In this document: positions 1 to 8,227 of the stretch, one piece after another | Numbering within the stretch: position 1 is the stretch's first letter | Layout of the letters: each line of letters opens with the position of its first letter | Assembly: GCA_022842245.1 (NCBI GenBank) | Contig: JALHPZ010000018.1 | Coordinates: forward strand, 1 to 64,000 | Origin: Gemmataceae bacterium | GTDB taxonomy: Bacteria > Planctomycetota > Planctomycetia > Gemmatales > Gemmataceae | DNA: 64,000 nt | Direction: 5' to 3' | Position numbers and translations under genes: made by a program | Notes under the pieces: model-generated | What the model was told of the DNA's origin: nothing | What the model saw: the letters and a program-made list of their open reading frames with translations, nothing else | Database searches by the model: none

Positions 1-268
1 CGTAGACGGGCACGGCGCCCGCCGGGACGTTGGCGGCGCCGCAGCCGGCGCAGCCGGGGTCGGGCAGGCCGGGCGCGCCGATGGAATAGCTCGGCGAGTA
101 GCTCGGCGCGAAGGCCGGCCCGGCATCGCAGCAGGGGCCGCCGAACGCGGGGTAGCAGTGGTGGTTCGCCCGGACGCGGTGGACGAAGTTACGTATCACG
201 CCGCAACAGCCCGTGGACGACAGGGCGAAGCCGACGAACAGGAGCGTGAACAGGAATCGGCGGGTCAT
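1..268 (-). CDS. Small putative lipoprotein, 3' end outside window
   Basis: The minus strand reads open from an ATG at 268 through the left edge (89 codons), so the C-terminus is missing. The N-terminus is Met-Thr-Arg-Arg, a hydrophobic stretch and a lipobox-like Ser-Thr-Gly-Cys, indicating export and lipid anchoring. The rest is rich in Cys, Gly, Pro and Ala (paired Cys at several places), with no catalytic motif. A GGAGG ribosome site lies about 6 bases upstream of the ATG, which supports the start. Small Cys-rich exported proteins of this kind are common in planctomycetes. Function unknown; the lipoprotein call rests on the signal alone. Confidence 0.6.
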   Translation of the reverse strand, partial: MTRRFLFTLLFVGFALSSTGCCGVIRNFVHRVRANHHCYPAFGGPCCDAGPAFAPSYSPSYSIGAPGLPDPGCAGCGAANVPAGAVPVY

Positions 269-464
269 GGTGGACCTCCATTTCGTGACACGGCGAACCG
301 CGAGGGAACGTGCCGGTGTCCAATCCGTCGGAGGCGGGGCGGGAATCCTTCCCGATCGCAAAAGGTATCCGCGACGGGATGTCGCGGCCGTGGGGCCGTT
401 CCGGGGCCGTCGAAGGGAGTATGCGCCGTCCGGGGGGATGGGCAAATCGCGGCGGAAGGGTTTC

Positions 465-480
465 AACCCGCAAGCGGGTT
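465..480. repeat. Short perfect hairpin
   Basis: Seven-base arms AACCCGC and GCGGGTT separated by AA, followed on the plus strand by AAAA. It lies in the gene-free stretch 269-558, downstream of the small lipoprotein gene that ends at 559 on the minus strand. Without a T tract in that direction it is a weak terminator candidate. I see no other feature in 269-558. Confidence 0.35.
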
Positions 481-558
481 AAAAGCCGGGACGTGTGCCG
501 GTCCGCGAAGCGGAACCGGTGACGGGCTTCGTGCGAGGTGTATCGGACATACGGCCGG

Positions 559-714
559 TCACGGATTCGGGCAGTAGTCCGGCGGCGGGGGCACGTCGAG
601 CCGGTCGCGCTGCGTGCTGGACGTGCAGCCGCGGCGGAGGAACCGGCCGTTGCAGCCGACGGCGGTGGCGAGCATCAGGCCCGCCAGACAGAGCATCAGG
701 ATTCGGTTTCTCAT
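559..714 (-). CDS. Small putative lipoprotein (51 aa)
   Basis: A 51-residue product starts at an ATG at 714 with GGAG about 10 bases upstream. It has a classic lipoprotein signal: Met-Arg-Asn-Arg, a Leu/Ala-rich core and Ala-Val-Gly-Cys at residues 18-21. The mature part is only about 30 residues, ending in a Pro-rich tail. A longer reading frame covers it, but that frame runs antisense-shifted through the neighbouring acyltransferase gene and has no convincing start. Similar tiny lipoproteins recur in planctomycete genomes with no assigned role. Function unknown. Confidence 0.55.
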   Translation of the reverse strand: MRNRILMLCLAGLMLATAVGCNGRFLRRGCTSSTQRDRLDVPPPPDYCPNP

Positions 715-863
715 GGCATTGTCTCCGGGAAAGGACACCGGGGGAATGCCGAAACCTAGGTCGACCTTGCGCGGCCTGCCAATCAAAACTTGAGCGAAAC
801 TGCGCCGATTTCCCGGAACCTCGCCGGTCGTAACGGTCGGTGAAACGGGCGAAACCCTGCCGG

Positions 864-2123
864 TCAGGCGGGTTGTTCCGGTTCGTCGTCCTTCGCGGGC
901 AGGTCGAACGTCGGCAGCGGTTCGAGGCCCAGATGCGCCCGCGCCTTCGAGACCTCGTTCATCAGATGGATACGCGTCTTCAGGTGGTGGTCCAGTACCT
1001 CCTTCGGGATCACGACCGGTTCGGACATGCCGATCGAAATCGTGCGGACGCCTTCCCGGGGCTTGTTCTTGCCCGGCGGCCCGTTCCAGTGGGAGGAATA
1101 ACTGCCCCACGCCCCCTCGATCCAGCAGCAGGCGACCGGCGTCTCGGGCCGTTCCTTCAGGATCTCCCAGATCCCGCGACCGAAACGGCGCAACGGCACT
1201 TCCTCCCGGCGGCGCAGGAAGCTCTCCGGGAACAGCATGAGGCATTTCCCCTCGTCGAGCGTACGGATGGCGTCCTGGATTTCCGGCGCGTTCCGCCGGG
1301 CGCGGGCGTCGGGCACGCGGATGGTGCCAAAGACATACTTCACGAGCGGCTTGATGTACCAGCGATCGTAGAAGATCGAGGTCATCATCGGCGTCACCGG
1401 CCGCGGCAGCGCCTTGGCGAGGAACAGCGGATCCCACAGGCAGGCGTGGTTGGAGATGACGATGATCGGCCCGTGGATCGGGAAGTTCGTCCCCGGCCCG
1501 GCAAATGTCACGCGATAGTTCAGCCGGACCTTCGCCTCGATGCACAACTCGAAGAACGGACGGAAAAGACGAATCCAGGCGAAGAGGAAGATCATCGAGC
1601 CGAGAGCGGCGAGATGCGCGACGCGAAGACTTTCCCACGTCGCTGCGTAGTATCCATCAACAAGCTTCCGCGCCGCGGCATGAGCGAGGACGCTCGCGAT
1701 CGCCAATATCTGGAACGCAAGGTCGATTGGTGTCATGTTTCGGAACCACGACGGATTCGTCGAGTTCCGCAAGACCGAACCGATGATCGCGAACAATCCG
1801 ATGCTCGCAACGCATAGGCTCCAACGCGAGGGGCCGATCCAATACCCGACGGCCACCGATGCAAAAACGAACACCGTCGCCGGCGGGATCAAACCCGGAA
1901 CACGATTGGCCGGAATCGGTGAGTATCGAATCGCGAATTGGACGGCGATTCCAATTCCGAGCGCCAGGAACCATCCATTGCCATCGCCGAAATCCGCGAG
2001 GTAAGGCAAAGCAAGAAACAACCACCACGAGATCGAACCCGATACCGTCCACGCCGCGCTGGTCCAGCGATCGCGATGGTGGATCGTCCTGGACAAGGCC
2101 GGCGATGGCGCGGTCGCTGACAT
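864..2123 (-). CDS. Lysophospholipid acyltransferase family protein (PlsC-like)
   Basis: This 419-residue protein resembles 1-acylglycerol-3-phosphate acyltransferases, which transfer a fatty acyl chain to lysophosphatidate or related lysolipids at the inner membrane. The catalytic HX4D motif is visible as His-Ala-Cys-Leu-Trp-Asp near residue 205, and a second conserved block, Phe-Pro-Glu-Ser, follows about 95 residues later. The N-terminal 160 residues contain several hydrophobic segments, more than a minimal PlsC has, so it is an integral membrane enzyme. The start ATG at 2123 lacks a clear ribosome site. It could act on ornithine lipid or another lysolipid rather than phosphatidate; substrate is not readable from sequence. 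Confidence 0.82.
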   Translation of the reverse strand: MSATAPSPALSRTIHHRDRWTSAAWTVSGSISWWLFLALPYLADFGDGNGWFLALGIGIAVQFAIRYSPIPANRVPGLIPPATVFVFASVAVGYWIGPSRWSLCVASIGLFAIIGSVLRNSTNPSWFRNMTPIDLAFQILAIASVLAHAAARKLVDGYYAATWESLRVAHLAALGSMIFLFAWIRLFRPFFELCIEAKVRLNYRVTFAGPGTNFPIHGPIIVISNHACLWDPLFLAKALPRPVTPMMTSIFYDRWYIKPLVKYVFGTIRVPDARARRNAPEIQDAIRTLDEGKCLMLFPESFLRRREEVPLRRFGRGIWEILKERPETPVACCWIEGAWGSYSSHWNGPPGKNKPREGVRTISIGMSEPVVIPKEVLDHHLKTRIHLMNEVSKARAHLGLEPLPTFDLPAKDDEPEQPA

Positions 2124-2200
2124 GGGCGGTCTTGAACTCGCTTGGCAACTCGACGACTCACCACTCTTGACTCATTTCTCAAAACTCGATTTCAAAAAAT

Positions 2201-2232
2201 GAGTTGTGAGTGATGAGTTCCGAGTTGTGAGT
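2201..2232. repeat. Short direct repeat in intergenic spacer
   Basis: The 11-mer GAGTTGTGAGT occurs at 2201-2211 and 2222-2232. The surrounding spacer (2124-2244) is dense in GAGT and its complement ACTC, unlike the GC-rich coding DNA. It precedes the acyltransferase gene on the minus strand. It may be a regulatory site or a decayed repeat; nothing decides between these. Confidence 0.3.
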
Positions 2233-2244
2233 TCCCATCCAATC

Positions 2245-3798
2245 TTACCCTTCTTCCGCCGTCGGCTCCGTCGGCTCGGGCTTCGCGCCCTCGGCCTTCT
2301 GGTTCGCCTCGTACGAGAGCTGATTTAACAGCATGTAGCCGGGGAAGAAATTCGACGCGCTCACCGGCAGCGAATAGATCGCATCCTTGCCGCCGCGCTT
2401 GAAGAGGAAGAAATACCCCTCGTTCAATGAAAAGAGGCAGTTGTAGTACGAGAGCTTGCGGTTTTTCGCTTTCGAGAGGATGCCGCCGGCGATCTCCACC
2501 AGCAACCCCTCGGGGGTGAAGGTCATCCCTTCGGTCCACTTCACCGATTGGCCGCTCTTCAACGCGAGGTTCATGTTGGAGGCGACGACGGTGCTGACAT
2601 GGTCGCGCAGGTTGTCCAACTCGGCGTCCAACTTCTTCATCGTGGCCGTGTACTTGATCGGGTCCGACTCCGAATCGGGTGCGGGTTCGAAGTTCATCGT
2701 GACGGTGGTGCCGGTGTAGCTGCCGTTGTAGTACTGGCGGATGGCGCCGTAGCTGAAGACGCGGATGTCCTTGTATTCCAGTTCCTTGGTGGCCTTGGTC
2801 GTGATGCGGCAGACGCCCTTGGTGTGGCAGCGGAGGATGTTGGTGCGGTTGAGCCAGACGGCGAGGCCGATGCCGATGCCGAGCAGCGCTAGCACGCCGG
2901 CGAGGATCGCGGGGCCGGTCGGGTCGCGTTCCTGGGTGGCGAAGTACGCGGCGGCGACCGAGCCGGCGAGCATCGCCCCGCACATGATGAACGTGAAGAC
3001 CAGCACGCCCTTCGTGATCGAGTGGTCCCGCTCGAAGATGATGCGCCCGAGTCCCGGCTCGTCGTCCGGCTTGTCGCCTTGATCCTGGAACCGCTTCCCC
3101 AGCACGCGCAGCAGAATCAACGCGTTCAACCCCTCCGCCGGGATGCGCACCACCGGTTTCGGTTCGCCCTTCACCCAGATGCAGACCTTATTGTCGACGG
3201 CGTCGACCGCGACCAGTTCCTCGACGGGATAAGTCTGCGATTGCCGGCCTTCGCGGACGTGCAGTTCGGTCTTGTCGAATTCCCAGTTGTCGCCGGCCAG
3301 TGTTTCGCCCTTCGCAATGCGATCGATGGCGAGGTCGGTGAGCCGCTGGAGGTTCCGTTCGAGGAACTCCGTCTGCGGGTCGAGTTTTTCGATCGGGAAG
3401 GTGTAGGCGAATTGCAGGTCGCCGCGGAACTCGCCGGCTTCGAGAACGAGGCGGCACTCGCGGGCGACCGACTTGGGCACGCCGTTGCTGAGCTTGGTTT
3501 TGGCCCAGGTGCCCATCTCGACGATATCGTCGTCGGCGAAGTCGAAGGAGCCGCGTTTGTCTTCGTACGTGAAGCCATCGGCCGTGGAAGTGAACCACTT
3601 GCGGTTCCGGGCGATGGAAAGGCCGTGGAACAGCGCGATGACGCCGAAGACGGCACCGATGCCGAGCAGGACGAGGCCCGGCTCGAGGTGGAACGGCGCG
3701 AGCGCGGCGCCGACGACCGCGGCGAGCGCGGCGAGCACGATCGTGCCGATGAACCAGCCGTTGTTGAACGACGCGCCGACCGAGATTCGTTCGCCCAT
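2245..3798 (-). CDS. Membrane protein of unknown function (517 aa)
   Basis: I do not recognise a family. Two hydrophobic segments lie near residues 15-65 and a second pair near residues 265-320, separating two soluble parts. This layout looks internally duplicated: each half has a membrane hairpin followed by a beta-rich soluble domain with Lys/Glu-rich C-terminal helices, reminiscent of PH-like domains of membrane-anchored proteins. No catalytic motif is visible. The start ATG at 3798 lies 25 bases after the stop of the zinc-ribbon membrane protein upstream on the same strand, so the two are probably cotranscribed and may work together. Confidence 0.7.
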   Translation of the reverse strand: MGERISVGASFNNGWFIGTIVLAALAAVVGAALAPFHLEPGLVLLGIGAVFGVIALFHGLSIARNRKWFTSTADGFTYEDKRGSFDFADDDIVEMGTWAKTKLSNGVPKSVARECRLVLEAGEFRGDLQFAYTFPIEKLDPQTEFLERNLQRLTDLAIDRIAKGETLAGDNWEFDKTELHVREGRQSQTYPVEELVAVDAVDNKVCIWVKGEPKPVVRIPAEGLNALILLRVLGKRFQDQGDKPDDEPGLGRIIFERDHSITKGVLVFTFIMCGAMLAGSVAAAYFATQERDPTGPAILAGVLALLGIGIGLAVWLNRTNILRCHTKGVCRITTKATKELEYKDIRVFSYGAIRQYYNGSYTGTTVTMNFEPAPDSESDPIKYTATMKKLDAELDNLRDHVSTVVASNMNLALKSGQSVKWTEGMTFTPEGLLVEIAGGILSKAKNRKLSYYNCLFSLNEGYFFLFKRGGKDAIYSLPVSASNFFPGYMLLNQLSYEANQKAEGAKPEPTEPTAEEG

Positions 3799-3823
3799 CG
3801 ACCGATCTCCCCCGGTAGTACCG

Positions 3824-4498
3824 TTATTTCTTTTCCTTCTTGCGTTCCGGCGGCCGCCAGTTGATGAAGAGCCGTTTGATCGCGAACCAGCCCGACTTGT
3901 ACATGATGAACAAGGACAGCACGGTGAACGGCAGCGTGCACGCGCCGGGCGGGAAGAGGAATTCCTTCTTCTTCGTGATTTCGTGTTCCTTGTCGTCCTG
4001 GAGCCCGACTTCCGTGAAGACGTCGGGCATGTAGAGGATAGCGAGGACGATCAGCGCCCCGAAACCGATCGCGACGAGGGCGCACGCGACTCCGGGGGCG
4101 AGGTGCTTGAAGTAGTCCCCCTTGGTCCACGCGTGGATGGTCTTGCTTTCGTGCCGGCGGCGCTGCACGAGGTCGTAGCCGCAGTTCAGGCAGATGAGCG
4201 TATCGGGCGGATCGAGTTCCTTGGCGCAGAAGGGGCAGCGGGGTATGTCGAGGTCGTCCTTGATGGCGCCGTAGGGGTCGGCGTTCTCGTCGTCGTCGTC
4301 GGCGGCGGGCCGCGCGGGCGGAGGCGGGGGCGAGGCCGGCTCGGGCTTGGCGGCCTTGGCGGGCTTGGCCGCCTTCGGTTCCTTCACGAGGATCGTGGCC
4401 TCACAGCCCTTGCAGCGGATCTTCTTCCCAACCAGTTTGGTCGGCACCTGCATCTGCTTGTCGCACTCCGGGCACGCGACCGGGATTGTGTCGGCCAT
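3824..4498 (-). CDS. Double zinc-ribbon membrane protein
   Basis: The 224-residue product begins with a CxxC...CxxC zinc ribbon (about residues 9-35) that resembles MJ0042-type ribbons. An Ala/Pro-rich acidic linker follows, then a second four-Cys ribbon around residues 85-110 and two transmembrane segments in the C-terminal half, with a Lys-rich tail. An upstream in-frame start would add 49 residues and nearly reach the divergent glycosyltransferase. I chose the ATG at 4498 because the zinc ribbon starts directly after it. The gene is 25 bases upstream of the unknown membrane protein on the same strand. Function unknown; zinc-ribbon membrane proteins of this build are common in planctomycetes. 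Confidence 0.7.
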   Translation of the reverse strand: MADTIPVACPECDKQMQVPTKLVGKKIRCKGCEATILVKEPKAAKPAKAAKPEPASPPPPPARPAADDDDENADPYGAIKDDLDIPRCPFCAKELDPPDTLICLNCGYDLVQRRRHESKTIHAWTKGDYFKHLAPGVACALVAIGFGALIVLAILYMPDVFTEVGLQDDKEHEITKKKEFLFPPGACTLPFTVLSLFIMYKSGWFAIKRLFINWRPPERKKEKK

Positions 4499-4607
4499 GG
4501 GGTCGTCTCGGGATGAGAGGGGCGATTCGCGAACGACGAACGATAAATAATTCCCTAATGTAGCGAATGTTTCCGGCGTTGCCATCGACCTCTGAATCCG
4601 GCTTCCG

Positions 4608-5357
4608 ATGAATTCCGAACCTCGCATTCTCGTCTCGCTCGCCACCTACAACGAGTCCGGCAACCTGCCCAAACTCATCGAGGAAATCCACCAGTACGCT
4701 CCGACCGCCCACGTCCTCGTCGTGGACGACAACTCACCCGACGGCACCGGCAAACTCGCCGACGACATGGCTGCCCGGGATCCGCGTATTCACGTGATGC
4801 ACCGCGCCGGCAAACTCGGCCTCGGCACCGCCATCCTCGCCGCGATGCGCTACGCCATCGAGCACGGTTACGACTGGCACGTGAACATGGACGCCGACTT
4901 CAGCCACCCGCCGCGCTTCCTGCCCGGAATCCTCGCCGGCATGGCCACGAAAGACGTGATGATCGGCTCGCGCTACATCGCCGGCGGCGGCACCGAGAAC
5001 TGGCCGGTCAAGCGATTGGTCATCAGCCGGTTCGTGAACATGATCGTGCGCTTCCTGATGCGCATGCCGGTGAAGGACGCGAGCGGGGCGTATCGCTGCT
5101 ATCGCGTGTCGAAGCTGCGCGAGGCCGAACTGCACAAGATCCGCAGCCGGGGCTATTCGTTCCAGCAGGAAGTGCTGTTCCGCTGCCACAAGGCGGGCGC
5201 CACGATGGGCGAGTATCCGATCCTGTTCGAGAACCGCCGCGCCGGCGCGAGCAAGGTGAACGGTAAGGAAGCCCTGCGTTCGATCGGGATGATCCTGCTC
5301 GTCGGAATGCGGAACGTCGCCGGTCTGGAACGCCGGCCGAAACCGACACGATCGTAA
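4608..5357 (+). CDS. Polyprenol monophosphomannose synthase-like glycosyltransferase (GT2)
   Basis: The 249-residue protein has the full GT-A fold signature of DPM1-like family 2 transferases. It shows an N-terminal Ala-Thr-Tyr-Asn-Glu nucleotide-binding segment, Val-Val-Asp-Asp-Asn-Ser-Pro-Asp-Gly-Thr around residue 40, a Met-Asp-Ala-Asp-Phe-Ser-His-Pro metal/acceptor motif around residue 100, and a C-terminal Arg-Arg-Ala-Gly-Ala-Ser-Lys block. Such enzymes transfer mannose or glucose from a nucleotide sugar to a polyprenyl phosphate carrier. No C-terminal membrane domain is present, so this is the soluble short form. It is followed by a large hairpin that separates it from the convergent VWA gene. 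Confidence 0.88.
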   Translation: MNSEPRILVSLATYNESGNLPKLIEEIHQYAPTAHVLVVDDNSPDGTGKLADDMAARDPRIHVMHRAGKLGLGTAILAAMRYAIEHGYDWHVNMDADFSHPPRFLPGILAGMATKDVMIGSRYIAGGGTENWPVKRLVISRFVNMIVRFLMRMPVKDASGAYRCYRVSKLREAELHKIRSRGYSFQQEVLFRCHKAGATMGEYPILFENRRAGASKVNGKEALRSIGMILLVGMRNVAGLERRPKPTRS

Positions 5358-5368
5358 CAACTCACTGA

Positions 5369-5454
5369 GTTTAGCGGCGAGGCGGAGTCCGCGGAGCCGA
5401 GCGCGGGACGTCGGTGACGCGCTCGGCTCCGAAGACTCCGCCTCGCCGCTAAAC
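5369..5454. repeat. 86-bp palindromic element between convergent genes
   Basis: Two 37-base arms (5369-5405 and 5418-5454) are complementary except for one three-base block, with a 12-base loop. The arm begins GTTTAGCGGCGAGGCGGAGT. It fills most of the 132-base gap between the glycosyltransferase and the convergent VWA gene, so it could act as a bidirectional terminator. Its size and near-perfect symmetry suggest a REP- or MITE-like repeat rather than a simple terminator. No target duplication is obvious. Confidence 0.75.
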
Positions 5455-5489
5455 GGGAGCCGGTTTCCATTCGGAATTCCGAATTCAAA

Positions 5490-8072
5490 CTACGGCAACC
5501 CGGCCCATTTCCGCAGGATCCATTCCAACGTCAGGAACGCGAGAAAGGCTCCGAGCACCCACCAGGATTGCCGCAGGGGGCGCTCGACAAAGTACTCGCG
5601 CGTGGCACTCTGGGCCGCGAGCGATTCGATGAGGTCCTTGGCGTTCTCGATGGAGTGGACCTTTCCGTTCCCCGCCTGCGCCAACTCCTCGAGCAGCGAG
5701 AGGTTCGCGGCGAGGTCGACCAGTTCCTCGTTGTCGGGCGGCGCGACCTCGAAGGGGCAGCGGAGTTTGGTGGCGCGGCCGTCGGGGCCGGGCGGGCCTT
5801 GCAGTTGGTCGGCCCATTCGGGGATCTCAAGTTCGACGGCGTACTTGCCGGGCGTGAGGTCGTGCGCCTTGCCCGAGAGGTCTCGCGGCCGGCCTTCGGG
5901 GTGCGTGAGTGGAATCAGCCCGGCCGGGGTTTCCTTGCCGCCGACGACCTCCGGCAACCGGATCACTCGGGCGCCCTTGATGGCGTTCGGCCCCAGCTTC
6001 TTCACCGCGTCGGAGGTCCGCGCCACGACTTCCACATCCTGCCCGCCCTGGTAGATCGGCTCCCGCGTGCCGAAGCGGATCGTACCGTTCGCATTCGTCA
6101 CGGGGAGAAGCCGGTCGGACGCGGCCCACTGCGCCACCTGGCCCCAGAACCGGTGGTGGTAGTGGTCGCCCGTCTTGTAGCGCCAGCGCCAGGTGGAATC
6201 GATGCCGACGTACAGCACGCGACCGAATCCGTAGCTCTGGCGGGCAAGCAGGGCGCGGTCGCGGGGGTTCCCGCCGGGCACGGCGGCGAGCACTTCGGCG
6301 CCGTCCTTCAGTTCGCCGACGGCGGCCCAGTAGTGCAGGGGGAACCGGTCCCACGCGGCGCGGTTCTGGCCGGCGGAATCGCCCATCGACAGGAACCAGC
6401 TCCGTTCGCCTTCGCCGGTGATGTTGAGGGGGAAGCCCTCGTCGGCGGCGAAGACCTTCGGGTTGCGGATCGGCAGCAATTTGCGGAGCGGGTCGTTCTC
6501 CTGCGAGGCGATTTCGAGCGGCATCGATCGCTTTCCGGCGGAGATGACCAGCGTGCCGCCCGATTCGCCGACGTACTTTTCGATCGCCTCGCGCTGGGCC
6601 TGGTTCAACTGGTTGGCTTCCACGTCGCCGAGGACGATGCAGTCGTAGGAGGTGAGGAGTTCGAGGTCGTCGGGCATCTTGCTGGCGGGCGTGCCCATCT
6701 TGCGCAGTTCCTCGTCGTTGAGCTTGCCGAGGCGGGGCTGGCGGAAGACGACGCTGCGGATGTCCATGTTCGGGTCGCGGCCAAGGCAGGTGTGCAGGTA
6801 GTGGAATTCCCAGCGCGCCTCGCCGTCGATGAGCATGACCTTGGCGCGGTCCTTGACGACGTTGACGCGGGCCTGGCGCTTGTTGTTCTCGGGGAATCGG
6901 TCCTTGTCGCCGCCTTCGGCGGTGACGGTCATGAGTTGCGGGCCGGGGTCGTCCATCTTGGCCTTGAAGGTGAGCGGATAGACGGCGTCGCGGCCGTCGT
7001 GCTCGATCGTCTCTTCCAGTTGCGGCTTGCGGTTCCCCTGGGCGTCGGCGGGGAAGTCGAGCGTCACCTTCACCGGCCCCGCCGGCCAACCGTTGATCCG
7101 CACGCCGACCTCGATCGGCACGATGCTGCCTTTGAAGACCGTGGCCGCCTGCGCCTGCGCCGTCACGACCGCGATGTCGGTCGGCGGGTCCTTCGGCGCG
7201 ATGGCGATGGAATGCACCGGTACCTTGCGCTCGCCGAGTTCGCGGGCGCGCAGGGCCGGGGATTCGCCCCAATTGTGCCGGCCGTCGGTGAGAAGGACGA
7301 CGCCGAGAAGTTTCGCCCCGGTGTCGGACGCGGACGTCTCCGAAGCGTGCGCGAGCGGTAGCTTGAGGTCGGTATAGAGCGTGACGCCGTCCTTCTTCGC
7401 GCCGGCGAGGGCGTCCTTGAGGCGGTCGGCGCCGATGGGCAGCGCGGCCACGTCCTTGCCGAAGCCGATCAGTTCGAGTTGGTGCTTCTCGCGGAGGGCG
7501 TCGACGAGTCCAAGGCCGTCCTTGGTGAGGATGCGGGCGGAGAGGTCGAGCCGGTTGAGGGCGTCGACGCGTTTGACGACGGCGTCGAAGCGCTGACTTT
7601 CGCCGTCGCCGCCGATGAGGCCGAAACGCGGCAGGCCGCCGGTGTCGCAGTCCTTGGCCCAGGCTTCGAGCTGTCCGTCCGTCGCGAGGTCCGGCACGAG
7701 TTTGAGCGCCTTGGCGATGCGGAGTTTTTCGGCGAGCGGCCGGGAGGGGTCGGTCACCTTCATGCTGTCGGAGCGGTCGACGGCGACGAGCACCTTGCCG
7801 GGGACTTCCTCGATGATGGATCGCGCCACGACGGGTTCGAGGGCGAGCAGGAGGAAGAGGACGACGAAGGCGGCGATGCGGAGGCCGAGGAGGGCGAGGG
7901 CGAAGCGGCGGCGGATGAGCCGCATTTCGTAGCGGTAGAGCGCGATGAAGAGGCCTAGGAAGAGCGCGAGGCCAAGCAGCGCGAGCGCGAGGCGGAGCGC
8001 GGGCGACAGGCCGGGGAACGGCAGCGAGAGCCGCAGGAAAGCGTCGGTGAACGGCAAGCTGATGGACGTCAT
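5490..8072 (-). CDS. VWA-domain membrane protein with glutamine-amidotransferase-like region
   Basis: The 860-residue protein starts at an ATG at 8072; a longer frame to 8246 adds a basic, unlikely leader. Two N-terminal hydrophobic segments (about residues 20-85) are followed by a von Willebrand A domain with the MIDAS signature Asp-Arg-Ser-Asp-Ser and a Leu-Leu-Thr-Asp-Gly strand. The central part has beta-sandwich character. Around residues 480-620 is a class-I glutamine-amidotransferase-like fold that lacks an obvious catalytic Cys. A C-terminal membrane helix ends the protein. This architecture is frequent in planctomycetes and related to BatA-like proteins, but its role is not established; a cell-envelope scaffold is an inference. 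Confidence 0.8.
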   Translation of the reverse strand: MTSISLPFTDAFLRLSLPFPGLSPALRLALALLGLALFLGLFIALYRYEMRLIRRRFALALLGLRIAAFVVLFLLLALEPVVARSIIEEVPGKVLVAVDRSDSMKVTDPSRPLAEKLRIAKALKLVPDLATDGQLEAWAKDCDTGGLPRFGLIGGDGESQRFDAVVKRVDALNRLDLSARILTKDGLGLVDALREKHQLELIGFGKDVAALPIGADRLKDALAGAKKDGVTLYTDLKLPLAHASETSASDTGAKLLGVVLLTDGRHNWGESPALRARELGERKVPVHSIAIAPKDPPTDIAVVTAQAQAATVFKGSIVPIEVGVRINGWPAGPVKVTLDFPADAQGNRKPQLEETIEHDGRDAVYPLTFKAKMDDPGPQLMTVTAEGGDKDRFPENNKRQARVNVVKDRAKVMLIDGEARWEFHYLHTCLGRDPNMDIRSVVFRQPRLGKLNDEELRKMGTPASKMPDDLELLTSYDCIVLGDVEANQLNQAQREAIEKYVGESGGTLVISAGKRSMPLEIASQENDPLRKLLPIRNPKVFAADEGFPLNITGEGERSWFLSMGDSAGQNRAAWDRFPLHYWAAVGELKDGAEVLAAVPGGNPRDRALLARQSYGFGRVLYVGIDSTWRWRYKTGDHYHHRFWGQVAQWAASDRLLPVTNANGTIRFGTREPIYQGGQDVEVVARTSDAVKKLGPNAIKGARVIRLPEVVGGKETPAGLIPLTHPEGRPRDLSGKAHDLTPGKYAVELEIPEWADQLQGPPGPDGRATKLRCPFEVAPPDNEELVDLAANLSLLEELAQAGNGKVHSIENAKDLIESLAAQSATREYFVERPLRQSWWVLGAFLAFLTLEWILRKWAGLP

Positions 8073-8227
8073 GTTCGATCGACCGCGAACCCGGTGGCCC
8101 CGTAGGGATTGAGTATACCGCAACCTCCGCCGGGACCATCGCGGGAAAAGATGAGGAAATGCCACCCGGCTTGTCCGCGCGGGGGGAATCCGGTTAGAGT
8201 TTCCCCATTGAACTCTCCCGGACTGCC

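Noticed and set aside
5568..7361. 597-codon open frame on the plus strand
   Set aside because: It is antisense to the VWA-domain gene, whose MIDAS and membrane motifs are clear.
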